From the NCBI GenBank assembly GCA_023488925.1, contig JAMDDA010000083.1:1-18358 (forward strand): a DNA stretch of 18,358 bases, read 5' to 3'. How positions within the stretch are numbered: position 1 is the stretch's first letter; each line of letters starts with the position of its first letter. Shown piece after piece: positions 1 to 7,690 of this stretch. Made by a program: the position numbers and the translations under genes. The notes beneath the pieces are model-generated. The model saw only the letters and a list, made by a program, of their open reading frames with translations. It did not search any database and had not been told where the DNA came from. Source of the stretch: Actinomycetota bacterium (GTDB lineage Bacteria; Actinomycetota; Thermoleophilia; RBG-16-64-13).

Positions 1-1
1 C

Positions 2-1255
2 GCCGATCTCGACCGGGAGGAGGCGGCCCGTACGGCCGCCCGGGCGCTCGCAGTCGCCCGGGCGTCGGCCTCGGTGGGAGGGCCCCGAGCCGTACTCGCC
101 CATCAGCGCCCCCACGTGGCCGATGTCACGGGGCCGGTGGAGGAGGATCCCTTCGCCCTCAGCGTCGAGAGCAAGCTCGCTCTCCTCCTGCAGGCCGTCC
201 AAGCGCTACGGGCGCCGGGCGTCACGTTCGCCGTGGGCCACCTGGGCGCGATGCGGGAGGAGAAAGTGTTCGCCTCCACGGAAGGGGCCCTCATCCGCCA
301 GACCCGTGTGGAATCGGGGGGAGGCATCCAGGCGGTCGCCGTTCGCGAGGGAGACGTCCAGACACGCTCCTACCCGTCCGCCGGAGCCGGCACCTGGGGG
401 CAGGGAGGCTTCGAGGTCGTGCGCGCGCTGGATCTTGCCAGCCATGCGCCCCGGTTGGCCGAGGAGGCGGTGGCCCTCCTCGACGCGCCCCCGTGCCCGC
501 AGGCCATCACCACCGTGATCCTCGACCAGGACCAGATGGCTCTGCAGGTACACGAGTCGGTGGGACACCCTACGGAGCTCGACCGGATTCAGGGCAGTGA
601 AGTGAGCTACGCCGGCACCAGCTTCCTGACCGTTCAGGACCTGGGCCGCCTGCGGTACGGGTCGGAGCAGGTCAACATCGTCGCCGATGCCACCACACCG
701 GGCGGTGTGGGCTCGGCTCCCTTCGACGACGAGGGTGTGCCCGCCCAGCGCGTGCCCCTCATCCGCCACGGCCGGCTGGTGGGTCTGCTGACCTCGCGGG
801 AGACCGCCGTCCTCCTGGGTCAGGAATCCGGGGGCGCCATGCGCGCCTCGAGCTGGAACCGCGTCCCCCTGATCCGCATGACCAACATCAACCTGGAACC
901 GGGGGACTGGCGGCTCGACGACCTCATCGCCGATACCGAAGACGGCGTCCTCATGGCCACCAACAAGAGCTGGAGCATCGACGACCGCCGTCTGAACTTC
1001 CACTTCGCCACCGAGATCGGCTGGGAGATCACCAAGGGCAGGCTCGGACGGATGTTGCGGGACTGCACCTACACGGGCACCACGCCGATTTTCTGGGCGG
1101 GCTGCGACGCGGTCTGCGGCGGGCAGGATTGGCGGCTCTTCGGCATCACGAACTGCGGCAAGGGCGAGCCCGGTCAGACCATACATGTGGGCCACGGGGT
1201 CGCTCCGGCCCGGTTTCGGGGCGTGACCATCGGCCGCTCCGGAGGCGGCGCATGA
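2..1255 (+). CDS. tldD: TldD family zinc metalloprotease, 5' truncated by window
   Basis: TldD is one half of the TldD/TldE (PmbA) heterodimeric protease that cleaves unfolded or modified peptides in the cytoplasm. In enteric bacteria it processes microcin B17 and CcdA. The frame is open to the left edge, and the residues before the GTG at 74 still look like the family's N-terminal helix (ADLDREEAARTAARALAVAR), so the true start lies outside the window. The metal-binding HExxxH motif (HESVGH) is encoded at 551-568. The C-terminal part has the family's NCGKGEPGQ loop followed by a VGHG segment and ends in a short VTIG strand. The stop overlaps the start codon of the next gene (ATGA), so the two subunits are translationally coupled. 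No peptide-modification genes are visible nearby, so the substrate is unknown. Family identity is secure. Confidence 0.92.
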   Translation, partial: ADLDREEAARTAARALAVARASASVGGPRAVLAHQRPHVADVTGPVEEDPFALSVESKLALLLQAVQALRAPGVTFAVGHLGAMREEKVFASTEGALIRQTRVESGGGIQAVAVREGDVQTRSYPSAGAGTWGQGGFEVVRALDLASHAPRLAEEAVALLDAPPCPQAITTVILDQDQMALQVHESVGHPTELDRIQGSEVSYAGTSFLTVQDLGRLRYGSEQVNIVADATTPGGVGSAPFDDEGVPAQRVPLIRHGRLVGLLTSRETAVLLGQESGGAMRASSWNRVPLIRMTNINLEPGDWRLDDLIADTEDGVLMATNKSWSIDDRRLNFHFATEIGWEITKGRLGRMLRDCTYTGTTPIFWAGCDAVCGGQDWRLFGITNCGKGEPGQTIHVGHGVAPARFRGVTIGRSGGGA

Positions 1256-2664
1256 ACCCCGCGAGCCCCGTTCTGGGACGAGAGAGGGCATTCGCCCTGG
1301 CCGAAGAAGCCCTGCGCGCCGCCCGCGCGGCCCGCGCCGACGAGGCGGAGGTCGTCATCCTCACGGAGGATGCGGGTCTCACCCGTTACGCGGCCAACCG
1401 AGTGCACCAGAACGTGAGCGAGCGCAATCTGGAGATCCGGGTGCGGGTCGCCCGGGGCCGCAGGGTGGCGGTCGCTTCCGGCAACCAGGCCGCAGTCGCC
1501 GCCGTGCGCGGGTTGGCCGAACGGGCGGCCACGATGGCTGCACACAGCCCCGAGGACCCCCACTACCCCGGCCTTCCGGAGCCGAACGCCCCCCTTGTCG
1601 TCGACCAGACCACCTTCTACGAAGCAACCGCGCAGATCGACGCCGCAAAGCGCGCGCAGGCGGTGGCCGAGACCGTCGAGCTCCTGCAGGGAGCGGGCGC
1701 CCTCGGCTACGGCGTGGTCACCAACGCCGTCACCGAGCTGGCTGTGGCCAATACCCGCGGTATCCGCGCGCACCAATCGTTCACCGACGCGTGGCTCTCG
1801 GTCATCGCCCGGCGCGACCGAGGCGGCGCCGGAAGCGGTCTACCGGCTACCGGATACGCGGCGGACGGCCACCGCGATTGGTCCGAGGTCGACCCGGAGT
1901 CGGCCGCCCTGCGCGCCCTGGCCAAGGCCTCCCTGGACCCACCCCGCCGCGTACCCCCCGGCCGCTACACCGTCGTGCTCGAGGAGGCGGCCGTGGCCGA
2001 GCTGCTCAGCCTTCTGGCCTCCAGCGCACTCAACGGGCTCGAGGTACTCGAGGGGCGCAGCCTCTACAGTGGCCGCCTGGGTGAGCGACGCTATCCGGCC
2101 TGGATCACCCTGCGTGACGACCCTACCGACGTGCGCGGTGCCAACGTCTCCTTCGACTTCGAAGGCGTCCCCAAAGCGCCGCTCACACTCGTGCGGGAAG
2201 GTGTTCTGGAGCAGGTGGCCTGGGACAGTGCCACCGCCCACCGAGCCGGCGTGGCGAACACCGCCCACGCCCTTCCCGCCCCGACCCCGCACGGCCCGAT
2301 GCCCCTCAACCTGGTACTGAGCCCGGGGCGGGCCACCCGCGCCCAGTTGCTCGGCCAGGTGCACCGGGGCCTGCTCGTGACCCGCTTCCACTACGTGAAC
2401 GAGGTGGACCCGGCCAAGACCCTGCTCACCGGGATGACGCGGGACGGTACTTTCCTCATCGAGGACGGGCGGGTGGTCGCGCCGGTACAGGACCTCCGCT
2501 GGGTCGAGTCGGTGGACGGCGTCCTTCGCCGCACGGTCGCGGTGGGTAACACCTTGAAGCTGGTGTCCGAGGGCCCGGGCTACGGCATCCGGTACTTCAC
2601 CGGAACGCTGGCACCGGCGTTGCTGGTGGAGGGGTTCGCCGTCACCGGGTCGGCCGAGCAGTAG
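1252..2664 (+). CDS. tldE: TldE/PmbA family protein, partner of TldD
   Basis: This is the 470-residue non-catalytic partner of TldD. It has the same two-domain fold but lacks the HExxxH zinc motif. The ATG at 1252 overlaps the tldD stop (ATGA), and this coupling is why I chose it over longer in-frame starts that would run into tldD. The N-terminal half has the family's helix and strand pattern ending in RYAANRVHQNVSER. The C-terminal half has the typical FHYVNEVDPAKTLLTG segment, then TRDGTFLIEDG and a VGNTLKLVSEG stretch. Length is close to the usual 440-470 residues. In the known complex this subunit helps form the chamber that admits peptides. The pair forms a two-gene operon, and nothing downstream on this strand belongs to it. 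Confidence 0.92.
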   Translation: MNPASPVLGRERAFALAEEALRAARAARADEAEVVILTEDAGLTRYAANRVHQNVSERNLEIRVRVARGRRVAVASGNQAAVAAVRGLAERAATMAAHSPEDPHYPGLPEPNAPLVVDQTTFYEATAQIDAAKRAQAVAETVELLQGAGALGYGVVTNAVTELAVANTRGIRAHQSFTDAWLSVIARRDRGGAGSGLPATGYAADGHRDWSEVDPESAALRALAKASLDPPRRVPPGRYTVVLEEAAVAELLSLLASSALNGLEVLEGRSLYSGRLGERRYPAWITLRDDPTDVRGANVSFDFEGVPKAPLTLVREGVLEQVAWDSATAHRAGVANTAHALPAPTPHGPMPLNLVLSPGRATRAQLLGQVHRGLLVTRFHYVNEVDPAKTLLTGMTRDGTFLIEDGRVVAPVQDLRWVESVDGVLRRTVAVGNTLKLVSEGPGYGIRYFTGTLAPALLVEGFAVTGSAEQ

Positions 2665-3004
2665 CCGGGGCCTCGAAGCGCGCACAGACAGACAGGCGGC
2701 CGACGCATGTGGGCGTCTCCGGCTATGGCGACGGGGAGTTGCGCGCAGAAATGTTCTTGGTCTCCCAACGCGGCGGTCACGGCCCCTCTCACCAGTCTGC
2801 TGCTAAGCCTGCGGGGGTTGGCTACAACCACCTCATGTCCCAATCCCCTCGTGGTGACAGGGTGCGTAGCCGGCCTCCTCCTCTCTGAGCCCGCGAACCC
2901 TCCGTTCACCGGAGACCTTCCGGTACCCTGGGGAGGCCGGCCTTCCCATGCCACCTGTCGGTAGCCGTAATCCGCCGCAGAAAGTTTTCCGGACAGGCTC
3001 CTCC
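2665..3004. other. Convergent intergenic region with strong potential RNA fold
   Basis: No convincing gene is visible in these 340 bases between two converging genes. Composition is less biased than in the flanking genes. A 10-bp perfect inverted repeat (2869-2878 with 2932-2941), extended to 12 bp by a wobble and one more pair, encloses about 50 bases. That loop holds a perfect 5-bp hairpin (2900-2904 with 2910-2914, loop TTCAC). A smaller hairpin (2702-2706 with 2713-2717) lies nearer tldE. There is no U-tract beside them. The fold could terminate transcription from either side or belong to an unrecognised RNA. I could not match it to a riboswitch class. Confidence 0.4.
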
Positions 3005-4576
3005 TCAAGCCCCGAGAATGGCATCTACCTCCGCTGCATCGACATCCATGACGTAGGGGATCCCCGTGGCGTCGGCCGCCTCTTTGGTCAGAGAAGCAAG
3101 ATCGTTGCGGCTCATGTGCGTCAGGGAAAAGCGACGAGAGCCGGCCATCAGCTGTCGGAGACCTTGAGCCAACCGGCTGGTGTATGTGTACAGCCCAACC
3201 GCGCCGTCCGGCAGCGGACCCAAATCCCGATACTCCTCCGCCAACTTGAGATGGTGTGCGAATACCTGCTCGCGCGTATGGCCGTGCTTGAGCACGTGCT
3301 TAGGCAGGTTCCCCTCATCGATCAGGAGCCCCACAAAGCGACCGACCATCGTCGCGGTCAACGCCGCCCGGGCCATACCCACCATCTTGACGTAGGGCGC
3401 GCCGAGTGCAAGCGCCTTGAAGAGATGGTCTTCCAATGAGAACCCTCCCGCGATGGCTATGGGCGGCACGTACTCGCCGCGAGCCGCGAGGCGCGCGCAG
3501 TACTCATATGTCAGCGCTTCGATGTACACAGTGGGGATGCCCCACTCGTTCATCATGCGCCAAGGGCTCATGCCCGTGCCACCGCCGGCGCCATCGACGG
3601 TGAGCAGGTCCAGTCGGGCCTCCGAAGCGAACTTGACCGCGCGGGCGAGGTCGGCCGGTCGGTAGGCGCCGGTCTTCAAGAACACATACTTGGCCCCGGC
3701 TGCCCGCAGCTGGGAGACGCGTTCGTGGAAGGCCTCACGAGAGGCCATGCCTACTCGGCTGTGCCGCTCGAACTCCGGAAAGGCCCGACCGAAGCCCAGA
3801 TCGGCGTCATGGCCCGCGGGATCCGGCAGGACAAGGTAGCCTCTCTCGCGCAACGTCCGGGCCTTGACCGCGTCCAGAATCTTAACCTCACCCCCGCTGC
3901 TTCTCCGTTTCTGACCCCACTTGAGCTCAACCGCCTCAACACCGAGCTCACGCACGGCGTACTCGAGCACACCCAACCTGCTGTCTTCGACGTTTTCCTG
4001 CACTACCACGGCCCCGTAGCCCTGAGACCACCGGCGGTAAAGCTCGACGCGGCGACGAAGCTCGGGCGAATCAACCACCCGGCCGCCGTTGATCGTAGCG
4101 GCCTCATCCATCCCAACCACATTCTCACCGATGGTCAGCATGATTCCCGAGATCGCCGCTCCGACGGCCAAGCCCTCCCAGTGCCGGCGCGCGATATCGG
4201 TCGACCCCAGTCCCGGTACTACCAGGGGGAGCTTGAGGCGAATACCATCGTCGTGACCGAGAGTCGCGCTCAAGTCGACATTCGGGAAGATCGCGACATC
4301 GGGATCCGGGTCCACGCCGTGCGCCCCCACCGCCGTGCCCATGATGGAAAAGTGCGAGAAGTCAACCGGGTAGTCCTTCTGAGCGGCCGCCGTCATGTGC
4401 CCGTACGGCTGCGGATAAATCATCTCCGGCCCCCGCAGAGCAGACTGCCCCACTTCGCAATAGCCAGGGCAATCATCCTGGCAGACCACGCAAAGCCCGC
4501 TTTGCGGGTTGACGTCGTCCCCCAAGCGGGTACGCGAGCCGGTTGCCCCGGACTTGTTCGTCGGTGTAAGAGTCAT
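3005..4576 (-). CDS. FMN-binding glutamate synthase family protein (archaeal-type GltB2-like)
   Basis: This 523-residue protein resembles the FMN/Fe-S synthase domain of glutamate synthase. That domain makes glutamate from 2-oxoglutarate and ammonia delivered by a separate glutaminase domain. Near the N-terminus there is a CVVCQDDCPGYC cluster (Cys29, 32, 36, 40) that could bind an Fe-S cluster. The barrel follows, with VVVQENVEDSRLGV, VELKWGQ, the glycine-rich DLLTVDGAGGGTGMSP and a PIAIAGGFSLEDHLFKALALGA segment typical of FMN-binding TIM barrels. The ATG at 4576 has an AAGGGA ribosome binding site six bases upstream, so I prefer it to the longer in-frame start at 4609. No glutaminase or NADPH-oxidising subunit is adjacent, so the true substrate may differ. 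Methylamine-glutamate methyltransferase subunit MgsC is a relative. It appears to be a single-gene unit with its own promoter region. Confidence 0.85.
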   Translation of the reverse strand: MTLTPTNKSGATGSRTRLGDDVNPQSGLCVVCQDDCPGYCEVGQSALRGPEMIYPQPYGHMTAAAQKDYPVDFSHFSIMGTAVGAHGVDPDPDVAIFPNVDLSATLGHDDGIRLKLPLVVPGLGSTDIARRHWEGLAVGAAISGIMLTIGENVVGMDEAATINGGRVVDSPELRRRVELYRRWSQGYGAVVVQENVEDSRLGVLEYAVRELGVEAVELKWGQKRRSSGGEVKILDAVKARTLRERGYLVLPDPAGHDADLGFGRAFPEFERHSRVGMASREAFHERVSQLRAAGAKYVFLKTGAYRPADLARAVKFASEARLDLLTVDGAGGGTGMSPWRMMNEWGIPTVYIEALTYEYCARLAARGEYVPPIAIAGGFSLEDHLFKALALGAPYVKMVGMARAALTATMVGRFVGLLIDEGNLPKHVLKHGHTREQVFAHHLKLAEEYRDLGPLPDGAVGLYTYTSRLAQGLRQLMAGSRRFSLTHMSRNDLASLTKEAADATGIPYVMDVDAAEVDAILGA

Positions 4577-4857
4577 CGTGTTTCCCTTCAGCAGAAGGAC
4601 ACAGAGCACCCCGAGATGTGAACCCGGGCCCCAAAAGCACCTTCTCGTGAGTGTACAATTCTATTAGGCCTTACGTACGTGTGATTTGTACATATGTACA
4701 AGAATGTCGCCGAATATTTTAGACAAATTGAACAGGCGGCGCAGACGGCGGAGCGCTGTATGTTGAGTTTTTAGAAATGCGGTAGGAACTCTTGGATCAC
4801 AGATGCCCGACTACGTGGTCGCCGGATGCCTGCAGCATCGGAGGCGGCTGCTCGAAC
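4577..4857. other. Leader/promoter region of the FMN synthase gene, downstream of azlD
   Basis: This stretch contains no gene. It is clearly more AT-rich than its surroundings between about 4650 and 4770, as expected for a promoter of the gene starting at 4576. It contains a perfect 16-bp palindrome at 4686-4701, a second TGTACAA element at 4652-4658 and an ACGTACGT palindrome at about 4673-4680. I could not assign -35 and -10 boxes with confidence. No clear intrinsic terminator for azlCD is visible. Confidence 0.5.
4686..4701. promoter_or_regulatory. Perfect 16-bp palindrome, probable repressor operator
   Basis: TTGTACATATGTACAA is identical to its reverse complement and lies 110 bases upstream of the FMN synthase start in an AT-rich promoter region. 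One half-site core (TGTACAA) recurs at 4652-4658. Palindromes of this size are typical of dimeric helix-turn-helix regulators such as the GntR or TetR families. No regulator gene is encoded in the neighbourhood, so the cognate protein is unknown. Confidence 0.6.
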
Positions 4858-5169
4858 TCAGAGCGCGCGCAGGACCATCATGAGCACCGAGCCGGCCACG
4901 ACGGTGGCGATGAGGCTGCGGCTGCGCAGGGCCACCACCGCGGTGGGGACGGCCGCCACCAGTCCCAGGTTGCCGAAGCCGATTTCGAGGCGCCCAGCGG
5001 GCATGAGGATCAAGGGGGCCACGAAGGCCGCCAGTACGGCTACGGGGAAACCCTCCAAGAAACGGAGAAGCAGCGGGGGCGGGCGGCGATCGGCCAAGAC
5101 CAGCAAGGGCAGCACCCGCGGCAGATATGTGACCAACCCCATGGCCAAGAAGACGCCCAGCATCTTCAC
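4858..5169 (-). CDS. azlD: AzlD family branched-chain amino acid transport subunit
   Basis: This is the small membrane subunit (103 residues) of the AzlCD exporter for branched-chain amino acids and analogues such as azaleucine. It has about four hydrophobic segments and the family signature FLAMGLVTYLPRVLPLLVL near the N-terminus, followed by LLLRFLEGFPVAVLAAFVAP. The GTG at 5169 overlaps the azlC stop (GTGA) and has GGAGAGG eight bases upstream. The ATG two codons later (5163) is the alternative but is poorly spaced from the ribosome binding site. The overlap indicates translational coupling with azlC, as usual for this pair. The last residues (VLMMVLRAL) end within the final membrane segment. 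Confidence 0.88.
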   Translation of the reverse strand: MKMLGVFLAMGLVTYLPRVLPLLVLADRRPPPLLLRFLEGFPVAVLAAFVAPLILMPAGRLEIGFGNLGLVAAVPTAVVALRSRSLIATVVAGSVLMMVLRAL

Positions 5170-5972
5170 GGCGCCCGCCTCTCCGCGCCGGACACGAAAG
5201 CCAGGCCGACGCCGCTCGCCGCCAACGTGGCCACGATGACGCCCACGGTCGGCGTGCCCAACCGCTGAAACAGGAGCGAGACCCCGCCGGCCACCGCTAT
5301 CGTCGCCACTTCCCGCCGGCCGTGCGTCTGGAGCGCGAGCAATCCCAGGAACATGGCCACCAGGGCGTAGTCCAGACCCAGGCGCAGAGGATCGCCCACC
5401 AACGAGCCGGCGGCCGCCCCCAGGAACGACCCCGCGATCCAAGAGAGCTGGGCGGTGCCGTTGAGCCCGGCGACGAAGCCGAAGGGCAATCCGGCGGGAT
5501 AGTGTGGCATCGCCCGCGAGGCCAGCACGAAGCTCTCGTCGGTGAGCTCCGCCGCCAACCAGGCGATGCGCCTCCGGCTCATGGACGCCAGCCGGTGAGC
5601 CAAGGCCGACCCGTAGAGCATGTGGCGCAGGTTCACCAGGAAGGTCGTGGCCACGAGGGCCGCCGCGGAAGCGCCCTCTGCAATGAGAGACACGGCGATG
5701 AACTGGGCCGAGCCGGCGTAGACGACGACCGACATGGCGACGATCGCCCAAAGAGGCAGACCGGCGGTACGCCCCAGGACGCCGTAGGCGAAACCGATGG
5801 GCACGTAACCGAGTACGATGGGGAACGCCTCCCGTGCGCCCCGGAGCGCGTCCACGGAGCGCAGACGCTGCCTCCACGACAACGGTCTCACCGGCAGGCT
5901 TACGGAGTTCCTTTCGTTCTGCGTGTGCTTGTACAGGAGAACCCACCCGGCCCGAGGACCCGTCAAGGACAA
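5166..5972 (-). CDS. azlC: AzlC family branched-chain amino acid exporter subunit
   Basis: This is the large membrane subunit of the AzlCD exporter. The conserved AzlC pattern is clear: REAFPIVLGYVPIGFAYGVLGRTAGL, then VVYAGSAQFIAVSLI, LVNLRHMLYGSALA and LTDESFVL. Several hydrophobic helices follow. The start is uncertain. The TTG at 5972 has GGAG six bases upstream and gives 268 residues, somewhat long for the family. A GTG at 5891 would give about 241 residues, closer to the usual length, but has no well-placed ribosome binding site. The 23 or so extra residues of the long version (VLLYKHTQNERNS region) do not look like AzlC. The gene is the first of a two-gene unit with azlD. A 16-bp tandem duplication lies directly upstream. 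Confidence 0.9.
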   Translation of the reverse strand: MSLTGPRAGWVLLYKHTQNERNSVSLPVRPLSWRQRLRSVDALRGAREAFPIVLGYVPIGFAYGVLGRTAGLPLWAIVAMSVVVYAGSAQFIAVSLIAEGASAAALVATTFLVNLRHMLYGSALAHRLASMSRRRIAWLAAELTDESFVLASRAMPHYPAGLPFGFVAGLNGTAQLSWIAGSFLGAAAGSLVGDPLRLGLDYALVAMFLGLLALQTHGRREVATIAVAGGVSLLFQRLGTPTVGVIVATLAASGVGLAFVSGAERRAP

Positions 5973-5981
5973 GAATCACTC

Positions 5982-6013
5982 CAACGGCGAAGTATAGCAA
6001 CGGCGAAGTATAG
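5982..6013. repeat. Perfect 16-bp tandem duplication carrying a TATACT box
   Basis: The unit CAACGGCGAAGTATAG occurs twice in immediate succession (5982-5997 and 5998-6013). Read on the minus strand, toward azlC, each copy contains TATACT, a good match to a -10 hexamer. The duplication therefore creates two candidate -10 boxes 16 bp apart. The azlC-proximal copy also ends next to the GGAG in front of the TTG start. No convincing -35 is seen, so promoter function is an inference. Confidence 0.6.
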
Positions 6014-6251
6014 CCCGGCTCAGGCCGATCCGGAGAAGGCAACCCCGCCGGCTGGTCCGGTATCGGCGCGTGGTCGCGCCGCCCGCAAGACGACGGACCA
6101 CGGCCGGCGGGGGCAGACTCGGTCTCGCGAACGAGAAGAACGGCGGCGCCCGCCCCCGGGGTCAAGTCGCGGCGGCCCGCTGCCGATAGCCCAGGTGCGC
6201 TCCGAGTCCACCAGGCCGGGGCGCATGTCGCGCGTTGGATCCCCCCAAGAC

Positions 6252-6275
6252 GGCGGGCCCGCTCCGCGGCCCGCC
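6252..6275 (+). promoter_or_regulatory. GC-rich hairpin in the pilT leader
   Basis: GGCGGGC (6252-6258) pairs perfectly with GCCCGCC (6269-6275) around a 10-base loop. It lies 23 bases before the pilT start, just upstream of the GGAGG ribosome binding site. There is no U-tract, so it is more likely a leader structure affecting translation or mRNA stability than a terminator. Confidence 0.4.
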
Positions 6276-6298
6276 CGTGGCGAAGACCTGGAGGCATT

Positions 6299-7663
6299 AT
6301 GTACCAACCGGATATCGGGGAGCTGCTGCACATGATGATCGAGCTCGGCGGGTCCGATCTCCACTTGAAAGTAGGCAGTCCCCCCTGTATCCGGGTTCAC
6401 GGGGAGATGGAGCGGGTCGAAGGCGCCGACAGCCTGCGGCCCGACGATACCCAGGAGATGATCCTCGGCCTCATGAACAGCAACCAACGCAAGGAGTTCG
6501 AGGAGGAGCACGAGTTCGATTTCGCCTACTCCATCCCCGGGCTCTCCCGTTTCCGGGTGAACGCGTTTTTCCAGCGGGGCACCATCGGCGCCGTTTTCCG
6601 CACCATTCCCATACGGATCCCCACCGCGGACGAGCTGGGACTGCCCCCCGTGGTGCTCGATCTGGCCATGCGGCCGCGCGGCTTGGTACTGGTCACCGGA
6701 CCGACCGGGTCGGGCAAGTCGACCACCCTGGCCGCCATGATCGATCACATCAACAGAAACAAGAAGTGCCACATCATGACCATCGAGGATCCGATCGAGT
6801 TCCTCCACAAAGACCACATGGCCATCGTCAACCAGCGGGAGATCGGCTCCGACACCAAGGATTTCGCCCAGGCCCTCAGGCGCGTGTTGCGCCAGGACCC
6901 CGACGTCATCCTGGTGGGCGAGCTCCGCGATCTCGAGACCATCTCCGCGGCGTGCACGGCAGCCGAAACCGGCCACCTGGTGTTCGGTACGCTGCATACC
7001 ACCTCGGCCCCGTCGACCATCGACCGCATGATCGACGTCTTTCCCCCGCACCAGCAGGAGCAGATCCGCATGCAGCTCTCCATCACCCTGCAAGGGGTGA
7101 TCTCGCAGACCCTGCTGCCCAAGGTGGGAGGGGGCCGGGTGGCGGCCCACGAGATCATGGTCTGTCTCACATCCATCGCCAACCTCATCCGTGAGGCCAA
7201 GACGCACCAGATGGTGAACATCATCCAATCGGGGAGCCGGTACGGCATGCACACCCTCGACCAACATCTGGCCGAGCTCGTGCGGAGCGGCCTGGTGGCG
7301 TATGAGGACGCCGAGGCCAAGGCGCAGGACCCGGTGAGCCTGGAGGCGCAATGCGGACAGTTCAAGGGGAAGCGGCCGCCGACCCAGGCGAACGGCCCTT
7401 CCCCGGGGTACGACCGGCGGCCGGCGGGGCCCCACGCGGCCCAGCCCGGGGCGGTGCACATGCGGCCGCCCACCGGGCCGGCAGGTGTGCCGCAGCCGGG
7501 AGCCCGCCCGGTGACCTCCCCGGGAGCCGCCCCGCCCGCGGGCCAGCGCGGCACGGCCCCGGGGCAGCGGCCCGTGCCTGCAGGTGCCCCGCGGCCGCAC
7601 CCCCCGGGGACTCCCGCCGGGCCGCGGCCGGTCCCGCCCCCGAGCGGCACCGGCCGCGGCTAG
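6299..7663 (+). CDS. pilT: PilT type IV pilus retraction ATPase with Pro/Gly-rich tail
   Basis: PilT is the hexameric cytoplasmic ATPase that depolymerises type IV pili and drives twitching motility. Residues 1-110 form the PAS-like N-terminal domain (LLHMMIELGGSDLHLKVGSPP). The RecA-like domain has Walker A GPTGSGKS at 134-141, the Asp box near EDPIEF, a Walker B region VILVGELRDLET and a His box TGHLVFGTLHTTSA. The segment NLIREAKTHQMVNIIQSG, typical of the PilT C-terminus, and GMHTLDQHLAELVRSGLV follow. The ATG has GGAGG four bases upstream. The core ends near residue 355. The remaining 96 residues are almost entirely Pro, Gly, Ala and Arg and are probably disordered, which is unusual since most PilT proteins are about 345-370 residues. 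No other pilus gene is adjacent; PilB lies about 9 kb downstream. Confidence 0.95.
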   Translation: MYQPDIGELLHMMIELGGSDLHLKVGSPPCIRVHGEMERVEGADSLRPDDTQEMILGLMNSNQRKEFEEEHEFDFAYSIPGLSRFRVNAFFQRGTIGAVFRTIPIRIPTADELGLPPVVLDLAMRPRGLVLVTGPTGSGKSTTLAAMIDHINRNKKCHIMTIEDPIEFLHKDHMAIVNQREIGSDTKDFAQALRRVLRQDPDVILVGELRDLETISAACTAAETGHLVFGTLHTTSAPSTIDRMIDVFPPHQQEQIRMQLSITLQGVISQTLLPKVGGGRVAAHEIMVCLTSIANLIREAKTHQMVNIIQSGSRYGMHTLDQHLAELVRSGLVAYEDAEAKAQDPVSLEAQCGQFKGKRPPTQANGPSPGYDRRPAGPHAAQPGAVHMRPPTGPAGVPQPGARPVTSPGAAPPAGQRGTAPGQRPVPAGAPRPHPPGTPAGPRPVPPPSGTGRG

Positions 7664-7690
7664 CCCAGGCGGGCGAAGAATCAAGAGCCA

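Larger units (their letters stand above)
5973..6298. other. Divergent azlC/pilT intergenic region
   Basis: No gene is supported in these 326 bases between azlC (-) and pilT (+). It should hold both promoters. The azlC-proximal end has a perfect 16-bp tandem duplication (5982-6013). The pilT-proximal end has a GC-rich hairpin (6252-6258 with 6269-6275) just ahead of the ribosome binding site. The middle is GC-rich with nothing recognisable. Confidence 0.5.

Noticed and set aside
2869..2941. Possible cobalamin, c-di-GMP or other known riboswitch
   Set aside because: Conserved core boxes of these classes are not present on either strand, and the element lies at the 3' ends of both flanking genes.
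2707..2964. Small plus-strand open frame (85 codons) in the tldE downstream gap
   Set aside because: No ribosome binding site, no homology that I recognise, and it overlaps the structured inverted repeats.
3725..4621. Plus-strand open frame antisense to the FMN synthase gene
   Set aside because: Composition is typical of an antisense shadow, and the minus-strand gene has homology, cysteine motif and ribosome binding site.
5322..6335. Plus-strand open frame antisense to azlC extending into the intergenic region
   Set aside because: Arg/Gly/Gln-rich translation with no recognisable motif; it is the complement of a clear AzlC gene.
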